A stretch of DNA of 19,128 bases from Lactonifactor sp. BIOML-A5 (GCF_009677585.1 NZ_WKYV01000047.1:1-19128); one strand, 5' to 3'; counted from the stretch's first letter, positions 1 to 7,735 are shown. Translations and numbers: made by a program. Notes: generated by a model from the sequence alone, not told the origin.

Positions 1-8
1 ATAATTTT

Positions 9-48
9 CAGGGGCAGGCGTGATTCGTATGAATCACGCCTGCCCCTG
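9..48. repeat. Perfect 18-bp inverted repeat (hairpin) downstream of tyrS
   Basis: The arms at 9-26 and 31-48 are exact reverse complements (outer end CAGGGGCAGG, inner end TGATTC) around a 4-base loop GTAT. It lies about 35 bases beyond the tyrS stop. The hairpin is very stable, but neither strand shows a proper T-run after it (minus strand continues AAAATTAT), so it is not a textbook intrinsic terminator although it could end tyrS transcription. Its GGGGCAG-plus-arm layout resembles the palindrome at 7685-7732, which suggests a dispersed REP-like repeat family; that link is inference. Confidence 0.75.
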
Positions 49-83
49 TGTAGGGCTATCTATTTCCCGACAGCCCCCATTTC

Positions 84-1304
84 CTATAAGGTTACTTTTC
101 TGAAATTCTTTTTGCCTCTTTTTACTACAATTCCTTCCCCTCTCAGGGATTCTCCGGGAACCAGGTGCTTAATATCCGTTATCTTCTCTCCATCCACAGA
201 GACACCTCCCTGTTCCACCGCACGTCTGCCTTCAGAGCGGGATGGCACTAAACCGGATTTCTGAAGAAGTGTGATAATGTCGATACTTCCGTCCGTAAGA
301 TCCTCCTCTTCCAGCTGTGAAGTAGGCATATTCGCCGCATTTCCCTTTGAAAACAGCGCCCTTGCGCCTTCCTGTGCTTTCTGGGCCTCCTCTTCACCGT
401 GAACAAGATTGGTAAGTTCATAGGCCAGAATTTCCTTTGCCTGGTTCAGCTGGCTGCCTTCCCATTTGTCCATCTCGTCAATCTGCTCTATCGGAAGGAA
501 AGTCAGCATACGCAGGCATTTCAGCACATCTGCATCCCCCACGTTTCTCCAGTACTGGTAGAAGTCAAAGGGTGATGTTTTCTTCGGATCCAGCCAAACA
601 GCACCTGACTGGGTTTTACCCATTTTTTTGCCCTCTGAGTTCAAAAGCAGAGTTATGGTCATGGCATACGCATCTTTTCCCAGCTTTCTTCTGATAAGCT
701 CTGTTCCTCCCAGCATGTTGCTCCACTGATCGTCCCCGCCAAACTGCATGTTGCAGCCGTATTTCTGGAACAGTGCATAAAAGTCATAGCTCTGCATGAT
801 CATGTAATTAAACTCCAGAAAGCTCAGTCCCTTTTCCATACGCTGCTTGTAGCACTCAGCCGTCAGCATCCGGTTCACACTGAAATGAGGGCCTACCTCC
901 CTGAGAAGTTCGATATAATTTAGATCCATCAGCCAGTCCGCATTGTTGACCATCAGGGCCTTGCCCTCAGAAAAATCAATAAAGCGGCTCATCTGCTCTT
1001 TAAAACAGTCACAGTTGTGCTGGATGGTCTCAACTGTCATCATCTGGCGCATATCCGACCGTCCGGAAGGGTCGCCAATCATGCCGGTTCCTCCCCCAAG
1101 CAGGGCAATAGGTTTATTTCCGGCCATCTGCAGGCGCTTCATCAGGCATAATGCCATAAAATGGCCTACATGAAGGCTGTCTGCCGTGGGGTCAAACCCA
1201 ATATAAAAGGTTGCCTTTCCGTTATTGACCAATTCCTTAATCTCTTCTTCATCTGTTACCTGTGCAATGAGGCCTCTTGCCTGCAGTTCTTCATAAACTG
1301 TCAT
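84..1304 (-). CDS. tyrS: Tyrosyl-tRNA synthetase
   Basis: Class I aminoacyl-tRNA synthetase that charges tRNA-Tyr with tyrosine using ATP in the cytoplasm. The 406-aa product has the Rossmann catalytic domain with the HIGH-type motif HVGH at residues 45-48, the tyrosine-pocket segments QSYDFY (171-176) and GGDDQW (189-194), the KMSKS-type loop KMGKT at 227-231, and a C-terminal S4-like RNA-binding domain from about 340. Length is normal for bacterial TyrS. I place the start at the ATG at 1304 because GAAAGGGAG lies just upstream and MTVYEEL is the usual N-terminus; a start at 1349 would add 15 residues with no homology and intrude on the leader. A T-box leader and dedicated promoter precede it, so expression should follow the level of uncharged tRNA-Tyr. 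Confidence 0.97.
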   Translation of the reverse strand: MTVYEELQARGLIAQVTDEEEIKELVNNGKATFYIGFDPTADSLHVGHFMALCLMKRLQMAGNKPIALLGGGTGMIGDPSGRSDMRQMMTVETIQHNCDCFKEQMSRFIDFSEGKALMVNNADWLMDLNYIELLREVGPHFSVNRMLTAECYKQRMEKGLSFLEFNYMIMQSYDFYALFQKYGCNMQFGGDDQWSNMLGGTELIRRKLGKDAYAMTITLLLNSEGKKMGKTQSGAVWLDPKKTSPFDFYQYWRNVGDADVLKCLRMLTFLPIEQIDEMDKWEGSQLNQAKEILAYELTNLVHGEEEAQKAQEGARALFSKGNAANMPTSQLEEEDLTDGSIDIITLLQKSGLVPSRSEGRRAVEQGGVSVDGEKITDIKHLVPGESLRGEGIVVKRGKKNFRKVTL

Positions 1305-1370
1305 CTCTGTTCTCCCTTTCTCTTTTAAACTTTTTATTCCATCTTGCAAGTTCTATAAGGATAAGAAAGC

Positions 1371-1409
1371 AAAAAAACTCCCGTCCTTCCCGTTACGAAA
1401 GGACGGGAG
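1371..1409 (-). terminator. Intrinsic terminator of the tyrS T-box
   Basis: On the minus strand an 11-bp stem CTCCCGTCCTT / AAGGACGGGAG (1409-1399 with 1388-1378) encloses a 10-base loop and is followed by seven Ts (1377-1371). The 5' arm includes CCCGT, which can instead pair with ACGGG of the T-box sequence just upstream. That is the standard terminator/antiterminator switch of T-box leaders. Confidence 0.93.
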
Positions 1410-1716
1410 AGATTCCCGTGTTACCACCTTACTTCACAGCCAGTTCACACTGACTGCCTTATCAAGTACAGCATTCGTTGCGATACTTCTGCACGGTAAC
1501 GTGTGCAATTCCGTCGCAGCCTACCAGCACAGTGCGTGCCTTCAGTGCGAAGCTCCAAGATGTATTCAGAATCAGTTTCTTCCTGCACCTCTCATCCGCC
1601 GGTTGCTTTCTGTAAGTTCCCCTGATTCCTACTTGTTCTTTTCTCTGCTTTTCTTTATCTTATACTCCGGGGACCTCCTTTTCGTGGGTCCTCTTCGTTA
1701 TGCGACATATGAAATT
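1371..1716 (-). promoter_or_regulatory. T-box riboswitch (tyrosine specifier) in the tyrS leader
   Basis: The minus-strand leader carries the conserved T-box element AAGGTGGTAACACGGG at 1430-1415, whose UGGU would pair with the ACCA end of uncharged tRNA-Tyr. Upstream, a Stem I region holds AATCAG (around 1628-1621) pairing with CTGATTC (about 1576-1570), followed by the specifier-loop sequence GAATACA, with UAC (Tyr) at 1564-1562. It ends in the competing terminator at 1409-1371. Known mechanism: uncharged tRNA binding at specifier and UGGN bulge stabilises the antiterminator and allows tyrS transcription. The predicted transcription start (about 1716) is set by the promoter at 1723-1751; exact Stem I pairing was not folded. 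Confidence 0.93.
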
Positions 1717-1722
1717 AAATTC

Positions 1723-1751
1723 AGTATACAAACAGCATTCCCGTTTGTCAA
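1723..1751 (-). promoter_or_regulatory. Sigma-A promoter of the tyrS T-box transcript
   Basis: Minus-strand TTGACA (1751-1746), a 17-base spacer and TATACT (1728-1723) match the vegetative consensus in 11 of 12 positions. The -35 hexamer contains the TGA stop codon of the sensor kinase gene, so promoter and coding end are physically merged. Predicted start near 1716 gives a leader of about 410 bases before the tyrS ATG. Confidence 0.88.
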
Positions 1752-2977
1752 GTATCAAATACAACAGAAACTGAGGTTCCTTCCTCTAAACTGCTCTTTA
1801 TCTTAATTTTTCCCCTGTGATTTTCTGCAATTGTCCTGGCAATGGCCAGTCCCAGTCCGTATCCTCCTGCTTTTCTGGCTCTGGACTTGTCGGAGCGGTA
1901 AAACCGCTCAAATAAATGTTCCAGCTCTTCCTTCGGGATTACGTCCCCGGTGTTTTTTACCTCCAGATGAATCTTTTCCTGTTTTTTTTCCAGATTTACA
2001 GTTATCTTTCCTTTGGGCTTTACGTACTTGCAGGCATTGTCCAGAAGGATGGCAATCAGCTGCTTGATCTGCCCCTCATCCCCGAGGAGGGAGATTTCCG
2101 GGGAAATATTTTCTTCCAGAAGTACATCCCTTTCAAAAGCCAGGGGTTCAAAGGGCAGGATGCAGCTCCACAATACATTGCTCAGATCAAAGGCAGCGTA
2201 TACCACAGGTGTCTGCATGGCATCGGATCTTGCAAGAAAAAGGAGATTGTCCAGGAGTTCCTTCATACGGGTGGCCTCTGTCTGTGTGTTTTCCAGCCAT
2301 CTTTTTTCTTCTCTGATTGTGCTGTCCTGATGGCTGGAAAGAATGCTGAGATTGGCCAGAATCACGGTAAGAGGCGTTTTAAGTTCATGGGACGCATCTG
2401 CGATAAACTGCCGCTGCTGCTCCCAGGCTTTCTCCACCGGATTCAGCGCCCAGCGGGACAGAAAAAGGCTGATCACAAAAAAGGCAAGAAACCCTCCTGC
2501 AAATACCAGAGCACTGGCTGTAAGGAGATTTTTCATTCCATTCATTTCTCTGCTGGCATCCACAAAAGCGATGATATTCCCCTGTTCCGTCTTTTTTATC
2601 TGGTATCTCAGCTGGTAGCTGCGGAGCAGTCCCTTTTCTTCTCCATGGTTGAGCACTGTTTCTGCAATCTCTATTGCATCCTCCTGATCAATGTCAATTC
2701 CGCTGTCATCAATATTCAATATATTCCCTTCCCCATCCATGGTTATCACAAACAGAGGTCCCATATTTAAAGGGAGTTTTTCCCTCCTTGGCCCCATCTC
2801 CATTCTTGGCAGCAGGCTTCCCCTGCCTTCACTCAGAGCATGATTCAGAGCTATATCACTGTCCATCTGGTATTTTTTGTAGTTAGTAAAACACAGTACA
2901 CCAAATACAATCAAAAGGACCAGAGTAACCAGAGACATATTTATGAGAATAAACTTTTTCCGAAGCTTTCTAATCAT
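1748..2977 (-). CDS. Two-component sensor histidine kinase
   Basis: Membrane-bound sensor kinase of 409 aa that should autophosphorylate on His and pass the phosphate to the adjacent response regulator. Membrane segments lie at about residues 10-32 and 152-173, with an extracellular region of about 120 residues and no recognisable sensor fold. No clear HAMP domain separates the second segment from the HisKA domain, where FIADASHELKTP carries phosphoacceptor H197. The HATPase_c part shows the N box LLDNACKY (N314), an F-box-like FERFYRSD near 357, and the G box GGYGLGLA (371-378). The start codon overlaps the regulator stop in ATGA, implying translational coupling. The signal is unknown; the neighbouring MoxR block and tyrS give no firm hint. 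Confidence 0.95.
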   Translation of the reverse strand: MIRKLRKKFILINMSLVTLVLLIVFGVLCFTNYKKYQMDSDIALNHALSEGRGSLLPRMEMGPRREKLPLNMGPLFVITMDGEGNILNIDDSGIDIDQEDAIEIAETVLNHGEEKGLLRSYQLRYQIKKTEQGNIIAFVDASREMNGMKNLLTASALVFAGGFLAFFVISLFLSRWALNPVEKAWEQQRQFIADASHELKTPLTVILANLSILSSHQDSTIREEKRWLENTQTEATRMKELLDNLLFLARSDAMQTPVVYAAFDLSNVLWSCILPFEPLAFERDVLLEENISPEISLLGDEGQIKQLIAILLDNACKYVKPKGKITVNLEKKQEKIHLEVKNTGDVIPKEELEHLFERFYRSDKSRARKAGGYGLGLAIARTIAENHRGKIKIKSSLEEGTSVSVVFDT

Positions 2978-3651
2978 GCTTCCCCGGCCTCCAGCCTGTA
3001 TCCCACCTTACGGATTGTTCCTATGGCTGCGCGGGAGCCTAAAAAGTTCAGTTTCTTTCTCAGAAACGATATATAGGCTTCCACATTATTATCCTCCACA
3101 TCTGCCTCCACACCCCACACTTTTGTGATTAAAGTATCCTTCGATACGATAATTCTGGGATTTGACATTAGTATCTTCAGGATTTCGAATTCTTTATATC
3201 CTAAATGTATATTTTTTCCTCCGCACCAGAGGTCATTGGTAGACAGAACCAGCGTAAGGTCCTGAAACTCGAGTTCTTCCATAATCACCTCTCCCATGCG
3301 CCTGGTCAGTGCCCGTATTCTGGCCAAAAGTTCTTCTTTTACAAATGGCTTGGTCATATAATCGTCAGCCCCTTTATCAAGTCCCATAACTTTATCCTGT
3401 ACCTCATCCCTGGCAGTAAGCATCAGGACTGGAACCTCTATTTTTTCTGCCCGAAGCTGCTTTACAATCTGGAATCCGTCCATCCCGGGAAGCATCACAT
3501 CCAGCACCACCACGTCATACTGGCCGCTCAAGGCATAGCCAAGCCCCTCCCTCCCGTCATATACCACATCTGCCATATATTTTTCTTCCCGCATGATCTC
3601 GCCCAAAGCATCTGCCAGTCTGATCTCATCTTCTACAATTAATACATGCAA
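2974..3651 (-). CDS. OmpR/PhoB-family response regulator
   Basis: DNA-binding partner of the sensor kinase. The receiver domain begins at the very N-terminus (HVLIVEDE; acidic E7/D8, phosphoacceptor D51 in VLDVMLPGMDG, T79, K101 in the TKPF motif), followed by a C-terminal winged-helix trans_reg_C domain ending in the usual TIRKVGYRLE. I choose the TTG at 3651 as start: it gives 225 aa, the family's normal length, with the receiver strand at residue 2, and GCGGGGAA lies about 8 bases upstream. An ATG at 3684 would add 11 residues and has only a weak purine stretch before it; a start at 3747 looks too long. The gene lies 118 bases beyond the MoxR-type ATPase stop with no obvious terminator between, so read-through is possible. 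Confidence 0.93.
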   Translation of the reverse strand: MHVLIVEDEIRLADALGEIMREEKYMADVVYDGREGLGYALSGQYDVVVLDVMLPGMDGFQIVKQLRAEKIEVPVLMLTARDEVQDKVMGLDKGADDYMTKPFVKEELLARIRALTRRMGEVIMEELEFQDLTLVLSTNDLWCGGKNIHLGYKEFEILKILMSNPRIIVSKDTLITKVWGVEADVEDNNVEAYISFLRKKLNFLGSRAAIGTIRKVGYRLEAGEA

Positions 3652-3769
3652 TTTTTGTTCCCCGCTTTCCAGGTTATTCCCCATTCTGTCTCGATAGTAC
3701 AAGAATAAAGTATCTGGCTGAAAATAGTCTGAAAGTCTTACGTCCACTCTACAGCCTGTACTGTTTATT

Positions 3770-5299
3770 CTATACCTGCCACTGGCGCTGAAGGCTTTCT
3801 ATCTCCTGTTTCAGTTCCTCTTCCCTCTCCCGGAATAAAAGCTTTTTGCTGCAGGCAAAGTATTCCGGACAGCCGTGCCGGCGGATAAAGTCCATTCCTT
3901 CACGGTTTTTTGACAGCCCGGTGACAAACAATATCATCTCCTGGTCGTCCCCGAAGGTATCCTGCATAAAGTCAAAGGCTTTTTTCAGAGCCTTTTGGGT
4001 CCGGATGATTACTTGCTCTCTGCGTTCCGTCTCAAGGGTAAACAATGCACGTAGTTTTTCCATTGCCAGGTCTCCCCGGGTTAGTCTTTCCTTTTTTAAA
4101 ACCTGCAGATATCCTTCCAGGATACGCAGCACTTTTGCCTCCAGTTCCTCTTCTTTAACTGATATTAGTTCCGCCTGTACCTTTACCTCCAGACTATGTC
4201 TCTGCTGTTCCAGGAAGTCTTCCAGAGTTTCTGTTCGGCTGTTATCAGAAAGCCAGTCCCTGACAGATAGCAATCGCTGATGTAGACGCTTTACCAAGGC
4301 TTCTGCTTCTGTATATCTGCCAAAGTACTCACCCAGCTGTTCCAAAAGAAGGCCGGCAATTGTCAGCCTCTCGTCAAAGGCAGCCTCCTGTCCCATAGCT
4401 ACTTTCCGGGAGTATGCATCTGCAGCCAGTCTTTCCTCCAGCATCTCTGTAATCTGATAATCTCCCTGATATTTCTCATACAGCTGATAATAGGAGGCAA
4501 AATCTCTGGCAATGTCTTCTTTCTGCAGATACTGCACCATTAATTCTTCTGTTACAGGTATATTCAGTTCTTCGTAGCTCTTTATCATTTCTGACAAATC
4601 CTCCCAGCCTCTTGCAGTTACAAAGAATTTGCCCTCTGCAGTATTTTCTACAAGATAAAAGTTGTCTTTCTTGATATTCAGATACGACAGAATACCTCCG
4701 TGAATACGATTTTCGCAGGCATACTCCATCCAGGCGCTGCAGTCTGCCTCTACAAGGATCTTTTTTACCCGGTCCAGGGTGACAACATCAAACTCCCGGA
4801 CTGACTTATTGTACTCAGGGGGATTCCCTGCCGCCACAATCACCCAGCCTTGGGGAACCTTATGACTTCCAAAGGTTTTATTCTGCAGAAACTGAAGCAT
4901 CGTTGGAGCCAGAGTCTCTGAGACACAGTTAATCTCATCAATAAAAAGGATTCCTTCCTGATGTCCGGTGCGCTCAATGCACTCATATACAGAGGCGATA
5001 ATCTCGCTCATGGTATATTCGGTGACCTGAAAGGATGTGCCCTGATAAACTCTCTCCTCAATTCTCGGAAGTCCTATAGCGCTCTGACGGGTGTGGTGGG
5101 TAATAGTATATGCCACCAGTCCCACACCGCATTCCTCTGCAATCTGCTCCATAATAGCTGTCTTTCCGATTCCCGGAGGCCCTATTAATAGTACCGGCCT
5201 CTGCCGGCTGCGGGGAAACAGGTACTCTTCCCTCTCGTTCTTTCGGGTATATGCCCGTATGGTATTCTTTATCTCCGTCTTTGCCTCTTTAATGTTCAT
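3770..5299 (-). CDS. MoxR-like AAA+ ATPase
   Basis: AAA+ ATPase of 509 aa. The N-terminal half has Walker A GPPGIGKT (40-47), Walker B ILFIDE (117-122), and a sensor-1-like Asn in AAGNPPEYN (N159). The remaining part (about 200-509) is mostly helical and highly charged, with likely coiled coil near 385-420 and at the C-terminus (480-505). MoxR-type ATPases act as chaperones that remodel or activate partners, typically together with a VWA protein encoded beside them, and that is the arrangement here: the VWA gene directly upstream overlaps it by 11 bases. The start ATG at 5299 has a strong site GGGAGGA 6 bases upstream. The C-terminal extension is long and I cannot assign it to a family. Physiological target unknown. 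Confidence 0.9.
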   Translation of the reverse strand: MNIKEAKTEIKNTIRAYTRKNEREEYLFPRSRQRPVLLIGPPGIGKTAIMEQIAEECGVGLVAYTITHHTRQSAIGLPRIEERVYQGTSFQVTEYTMSEIIASVYECIERTGHQEGILFIDEINCVSETLAPTMLQFLQNKTFGSHKVPQGWVIVAAGNPPEYNKSVREFDVVTLDRVKKILVEADCSAWMEYACENRIHGGILSYLNIKKDNFYLVENTAEGKFFVTARGWEDLSEMIKSYEELNIPVTEELMVQYLQKEDIARDFASYYQLYEKYQGDYQITEMLEERLAADAYSRKVAMGQEAAFDERLTIAGLLLEQLGEYFGRYTEAEALVKRLHQRLLSVRDWLSDNSRTETLEDFLEQQRHSLEVKVQAELISVKEEELEAKVLRILEGYLQVLKKERLTRGDLAMEKLRALFTLETERREQVIIRTQKALKKAFDFMQDTFGDDQEMILFVTGLSKNREGMDFIRRHGCPEYFACSKKLLFREREEELKQEIESLQRQWQV

Positions 5300-6587
5300 G
5301 GGATCCTCCCTCTAAAATCAACTTCACAGCCCAGCCGGGCAGCATCTGCTGCTTCAGGCTTTCCTCCCGCAAAAATACAAACGCTGCCTCATAGTCCGGC
5401 TTCACCCTGGGGTAGATGCCGTCGCCGTCAGTAAAATATATCAGGGCTTTTAAATTTCTGATTTCTTTCTGCTCTTTCAGCTGCTCCACATAGTTAAAAA
5501 CAGGGCGGAAATCAGTGCCTCCCCGGCCCTGGATCCGGATATGCTCCCGATAGTTTTTCCAGGTCTCCTGGCTGGTCACAACGGCCACATCCTGTATGTA
5601 GCAGTCACACTGTATAATATATACTTTCATTTTTTTAAAAAAGTTTTCTTTTTCGTTCAAGATTGCATATGTTTCTTCCAGGAATCTCTGTACCATTTCC
5701 CTGGAACAGGAACCAGAGGTGTCAATGGCAATGACAAGTTCCTCCAGCTTATGCCCCTCTTTGTATTCCAGAGGCTCAATCAGGGGCATATTTCCATAAT
5801 GCTCCATCCCGTAATGATAAAATATATAGTCAAAGCTCTCTGTATCCAATTCGACTTCTTCTCTCGGTACTGCAAACCGTTTTAGAAAACGACGGTAGTC
5901 ATATTTTCCTTTATGCAGTCTCTCCACGCAGTCAGACCGGTCCCCTTTCCGGCTTCCTGCTCTTTTACTCATCCCCTGCACATTCTGGCTGGTATAGGCT
6001 GTGATTTTCTCCCATTTATGCTTGATTGCTTCCAGTCTGCAGGGATCTGCCTTTTGTATCCAGAAATGATGGTCATCTCTCATAAACGCTGTCCTCAGCG
6101 TCTCCGCCGGCCAGGGGAACGCCTCTTTCTGAAGCATATGGTACAGGTTCTCAGCGGAAGCCGGAGTTCCCTGAAGCCAGGCCATGCAGTCCCTGGCTTC
6201 CGGTGCCAGGGGATATATAGCTCCTGCCATCCTTGCTGCCGTTATCTCTACCGCCATGTCACAGGCCAGATTCCACAGCAGGATTTCCCTGTCCGGCTTC
6301 TCTGCTATGTGCAGAAAGAGGCAGTGAAGTACCATATGAAGATATGCCGCCTTCACCCGGGCGGGGGACTCCCTGTAGCAATTCATCACATATTCCGGAG
6401 AATAGTAAACCCAATCCCCGTCCGTACCCCAGCTCCCCGTATCCTTACCCGCCTGAAACTGCAGCCCTCCCAATGCCGCGGGATACAGAGGAAACCTGGT
6501 AAAAAGCTCATTTCTGCAGTTTTCCCATATTTTCAGGCACAGAGACTCCTTTGCCTGTCTAAGCGACCGCTTCCTGTCTGCCTCCAT
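5289..6587 (-). CDS. VWA-like protein with degenerate zincin-type N-terminal domain (DUF2201-like)
   Basis: 432-aa cytoplasmic protein with no signal peptide. The N-terminal region (about 55-120) resembles the putative metallopeptidase domain of DUF2201 proteins, YYSPEYV followed by HMVLHCLFLH (84-93) and NLACDMAVE (106-114), but the Glu expected in HExxH is Met85, so peptidase activity is unlikely. The C-terminal VWA domain has a complete MIDAS: DTSGS (289-293), T358 in GRGGTDF, and D387 in FTDGDG. VWA proteins bind partners through a metal ion and are the usual companions of MoxR ATPases, here encoded immediately downstream with an 11-base overlap. The start at 6587 follows AGGTGAGGA. Assignment to DUF2201 is from recalled family features, not a search. 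Confidence 0.86.
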   Translation of the reverse strand: MEADRKRSLRQAKESLCLKIWENCRNELFTRFPLYPAALGGLQFQAGKDTGSWGTDGDWVYYSPEYVMNCYRESPARVKAAYLHMVLHCLFLHIAEKPDREILLWNLACDMAVEITAARMAGAIYPLAPEARDCMAWLQGTPASAENLYHMLQKEAFPWPAETLRTAFMRDDHHFWIQKADPCRLEAIKHKWEKITAYTSQNVQGMSKRAGSRKGDRSDCVERLHKGKYDYRRFLKRFAVPREEVELDTESFDYIFYHYGMEHYGNMPLIEPLEYKEGHKLEELVIAIDTSGSCSREMVQRFLEETYAILNEKENFFKKMKVYIIQCDCYIQDVAVVTSQETWKNYREHIRIQGRGGTDFRPVFNYVEQLKEQKEIRNLKALIYFTDGDGIYPRVKPDYEAAFVFLREESLKQQMLPGWAVKLILEGGSHEH

Positions 6588-6635
6588 TTATCCTCACCTT
6601 TTTTCGTTTTATAGTACATCTTTTGCCCGTTTTCA

Positions 6636-6977
6636 TTAAAGAGGAAATTCCTCATCCTCAAAGGAAGAATTCTGCTCCTTCCAATGAAGCAGAAAAGTCA
6701 TTGCCCCTATACTCCCCCTGTCTGCAGCCATGGAAATAAAAGAATCTATCAATTCTGTCTGCAGCCATCCCAGCTTTGCCGTACGAGCCAAAAGCTCCAT
6801 ATTTTCTTCCTCTATCAGCCGCTCCATCATAGGGCGAATTCTGCTTTTCAGATACCTTTCATAACGGTTTCTCAGCTCTTCATCTAAAGCCTCCCCTGAA
6901 AAATAGCGTTTCAGGGCAATATCCAGCTTAATTCTTCCCTGTCCAGACTCCAGAAATTTCAAATCCCGGGGATCCAT
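6636..6977 (-). CDS. Hypothetical 113-aa helical protein, first gene of the MoxR-VWA module
   Basis: I do not recognise this gene. The product is charged and apparently all-helical, with an Arg/Glu-rich stretch at about 35-60 (NRYERYLKSRIRPMMERLI) and a C-terminal part, IDSFISMAADRGSIGAMTFLL, that faintly resembles a single ankyrin-like helix pair. There is no signal peptide, membrane segment or metal-binding Cys/His cluster. It is very likely real: GGGAGG sits 7 bases before the ATG, a good -10 box lies upstream, and the VWA gene follows after 48 bases in the same direction. By position it could be a substrate adaptor or regulator of the ATPase-VWA pair; that is inference only. Confidence 0.8.
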   Translation of the reverse strand: MDPRDLKFLESGQGRIKLDIALKRYFSGEALDEELRNRYERYLKSRIRPMMERLIEEENMELLARTAKLGWLQTELIDSFISMAADRGSIGAMTFLLHWKEQNSSFEDEEFPL

Positions 6978-7012
6978 GCGTCCGCCTCCCTTTCAGTTTC
7001 TATTCTTAAGCC

Positions 7013-7041
7013 ATTATAACAAAAAATGCGTAAAATTTCTA
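7013..7041 (-). promoter_or_regulatory. Predicted promoter of the MoxR-VWA module
   Basis: The minus strand has a perfect -10 box TATAAT (7018-7013) and, 17 bases upstream, TAGAAA (7041-7036; 4 of 6 to TTGACA). Transcription would start near 7006, about 30 bases before the 113-aa gene. No clear terminator is seen between this gene, the VWA gene and the ATPase, so one transcript is likely. The region is shared with the divergent rubrerythrin gene, for which I see no equally good promoter. Confidence 0.6.
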
Positions 7042-7087
7042 ATTCTGGTAAAAATATAGAGCATAAATATGGAAAGGATGAATTGTC

Positions 7088-7678
7088 ATGTCAATTGATT
7101 TTAAAAACAGTGAAACAAAAGAGAACCTCATGCGTGCCTTTGCGGGAGAGAGCCAGGCCAGAAACCGCTATACCTTTGCTGCCTCCCAGGCAAAAAAAGA
7201 GAAGCTTCCTGTCATTGAGGCCGTGTTCACCTTTACCGCCAATCAGGAAAAAGAGCATGCAGAAATATTTTATAACCATTTAAAGGAACTGGCAGGAGAA
7301 ACTATAACCGTGGATGGAACCTATCCGGTTGACATTCACAGCAGTGTAGAAAAACTTCTTCGTGCCGCACAGCATAATGAATATGAAGAACACGATGATG
7401 TATATAAAAACTTTGGTGATAAAGCAAAAGAAGAAGGATTTCCCAAAGTGGCTGCCTCCTTCCACATGATTGCAGAGATAGAAAAATTCCATGGAGATCG
7501 TTTTGGTAAGTTTGCCGAGTGGATGGAGCAGAACAAACTCTTTGTATCCGATGTGGAGACAGGCTGGATGTGCCTCAACTGCGGGTACATCTATCACGGA
7601 ACCGAAGTGCCGAAGGAATGCCCTGTCTGTCATCACGAAAAAGGGTACTTTATTCGTCTGGAGCTGGCACCTTTCTAA
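7088..7678 (+). CDS. rbr: Rubrerythrin
   Basis: Cytoplasmic non-haem di-iron protein that reduces hydrogen peroxide in anaerobes using electrons from rubredoxin or NADH-dependent partners. The 196-aa product has the ferritin-like four-helix domain with likely ligands E21 (ESQARNRY), E54 and H57 (NQEKEHAE), E98/E101, and E132/H135 (IEKFHGDRF). A C-terminal rubredoxin-like domain follows with CLNC (162-165) and CPVC (178-181), which would bind Fe(SCys)4. Length matches classical rubrerythrin. The ATG at 7088 follows GGAAAGGATG. It stands alone, diverging from the MoxR-VWA module and converging on the PBP gene; no PerR box was found. Confidence 0.97.
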   Translation: MSIDFKNSETKENLMRAFAGESQARNRYTFAASQAKKEKLPVIEAVFTFTANQEKEHAEIFYNHLKELAGETITVDGTYPVDIHSSVEKLLRAAQHNEYEEHDDVYKNFGDKAKEEGFPKVAASFHMIAEIEKFHGDRFGKFAEWMEQNKLFVSDVETGWMCLNCGYIYHGTEVPKECPVCHHEKGYFIRLELAPF

Positions 7679-7684
7679 ACCTAC

Positions 7685-7732
7685 CTAAAATGGGGACGTG
7701 TACTTTCTAGAAAGTACACGTCCCCATTTTAG
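7685..7732. repeat. Perfect 48-bp palindrome between convergent genes
   Basis: Every base from 7685 to 7732 pairs with its mirror around a central CTAG (7707-7710). The left arm reads CTAAAATGGGGACGTGTACT and continues TTCT. It begins seven bases after the rubrerythrin stop. As RNA it gives a hairpin flanked by AAAAT/ATTTT on both strands, so it could act as a bidirectional terminator, although the T-run is only four bases. Complete symmetry and the GGGGAC start also fit a REP-like dispersed element. Confidence 0.85.
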
Positions 7733-7735
7733 ACT

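Noticed and set aside
1916..2770. Long plus-strand open frame (284 codons) inside the sensor kinase gene
   Set aside because: It lies wholly antisense to a gene with full HisKA and HATPase motifs, its translation has no domain character, and there is no good ribosome binding site. It is a shadow frame.
5913..6614. Plus-strand open frame of 233 codons opposite the VWA gene
   Set aside because: Cys-, Pro- and His-rich low-complexity translation typical of antisense frames; the opposite strand has a MIDAS-bearing domain and a proper start site.
7006..7030. PerR box between rubrerythrin and the MoxR module
   Set aside because: Only one half-site, TTATAAT, is present; the second half does not match and the half-site coincides with a -10 box, so the match is explained by the promoter.
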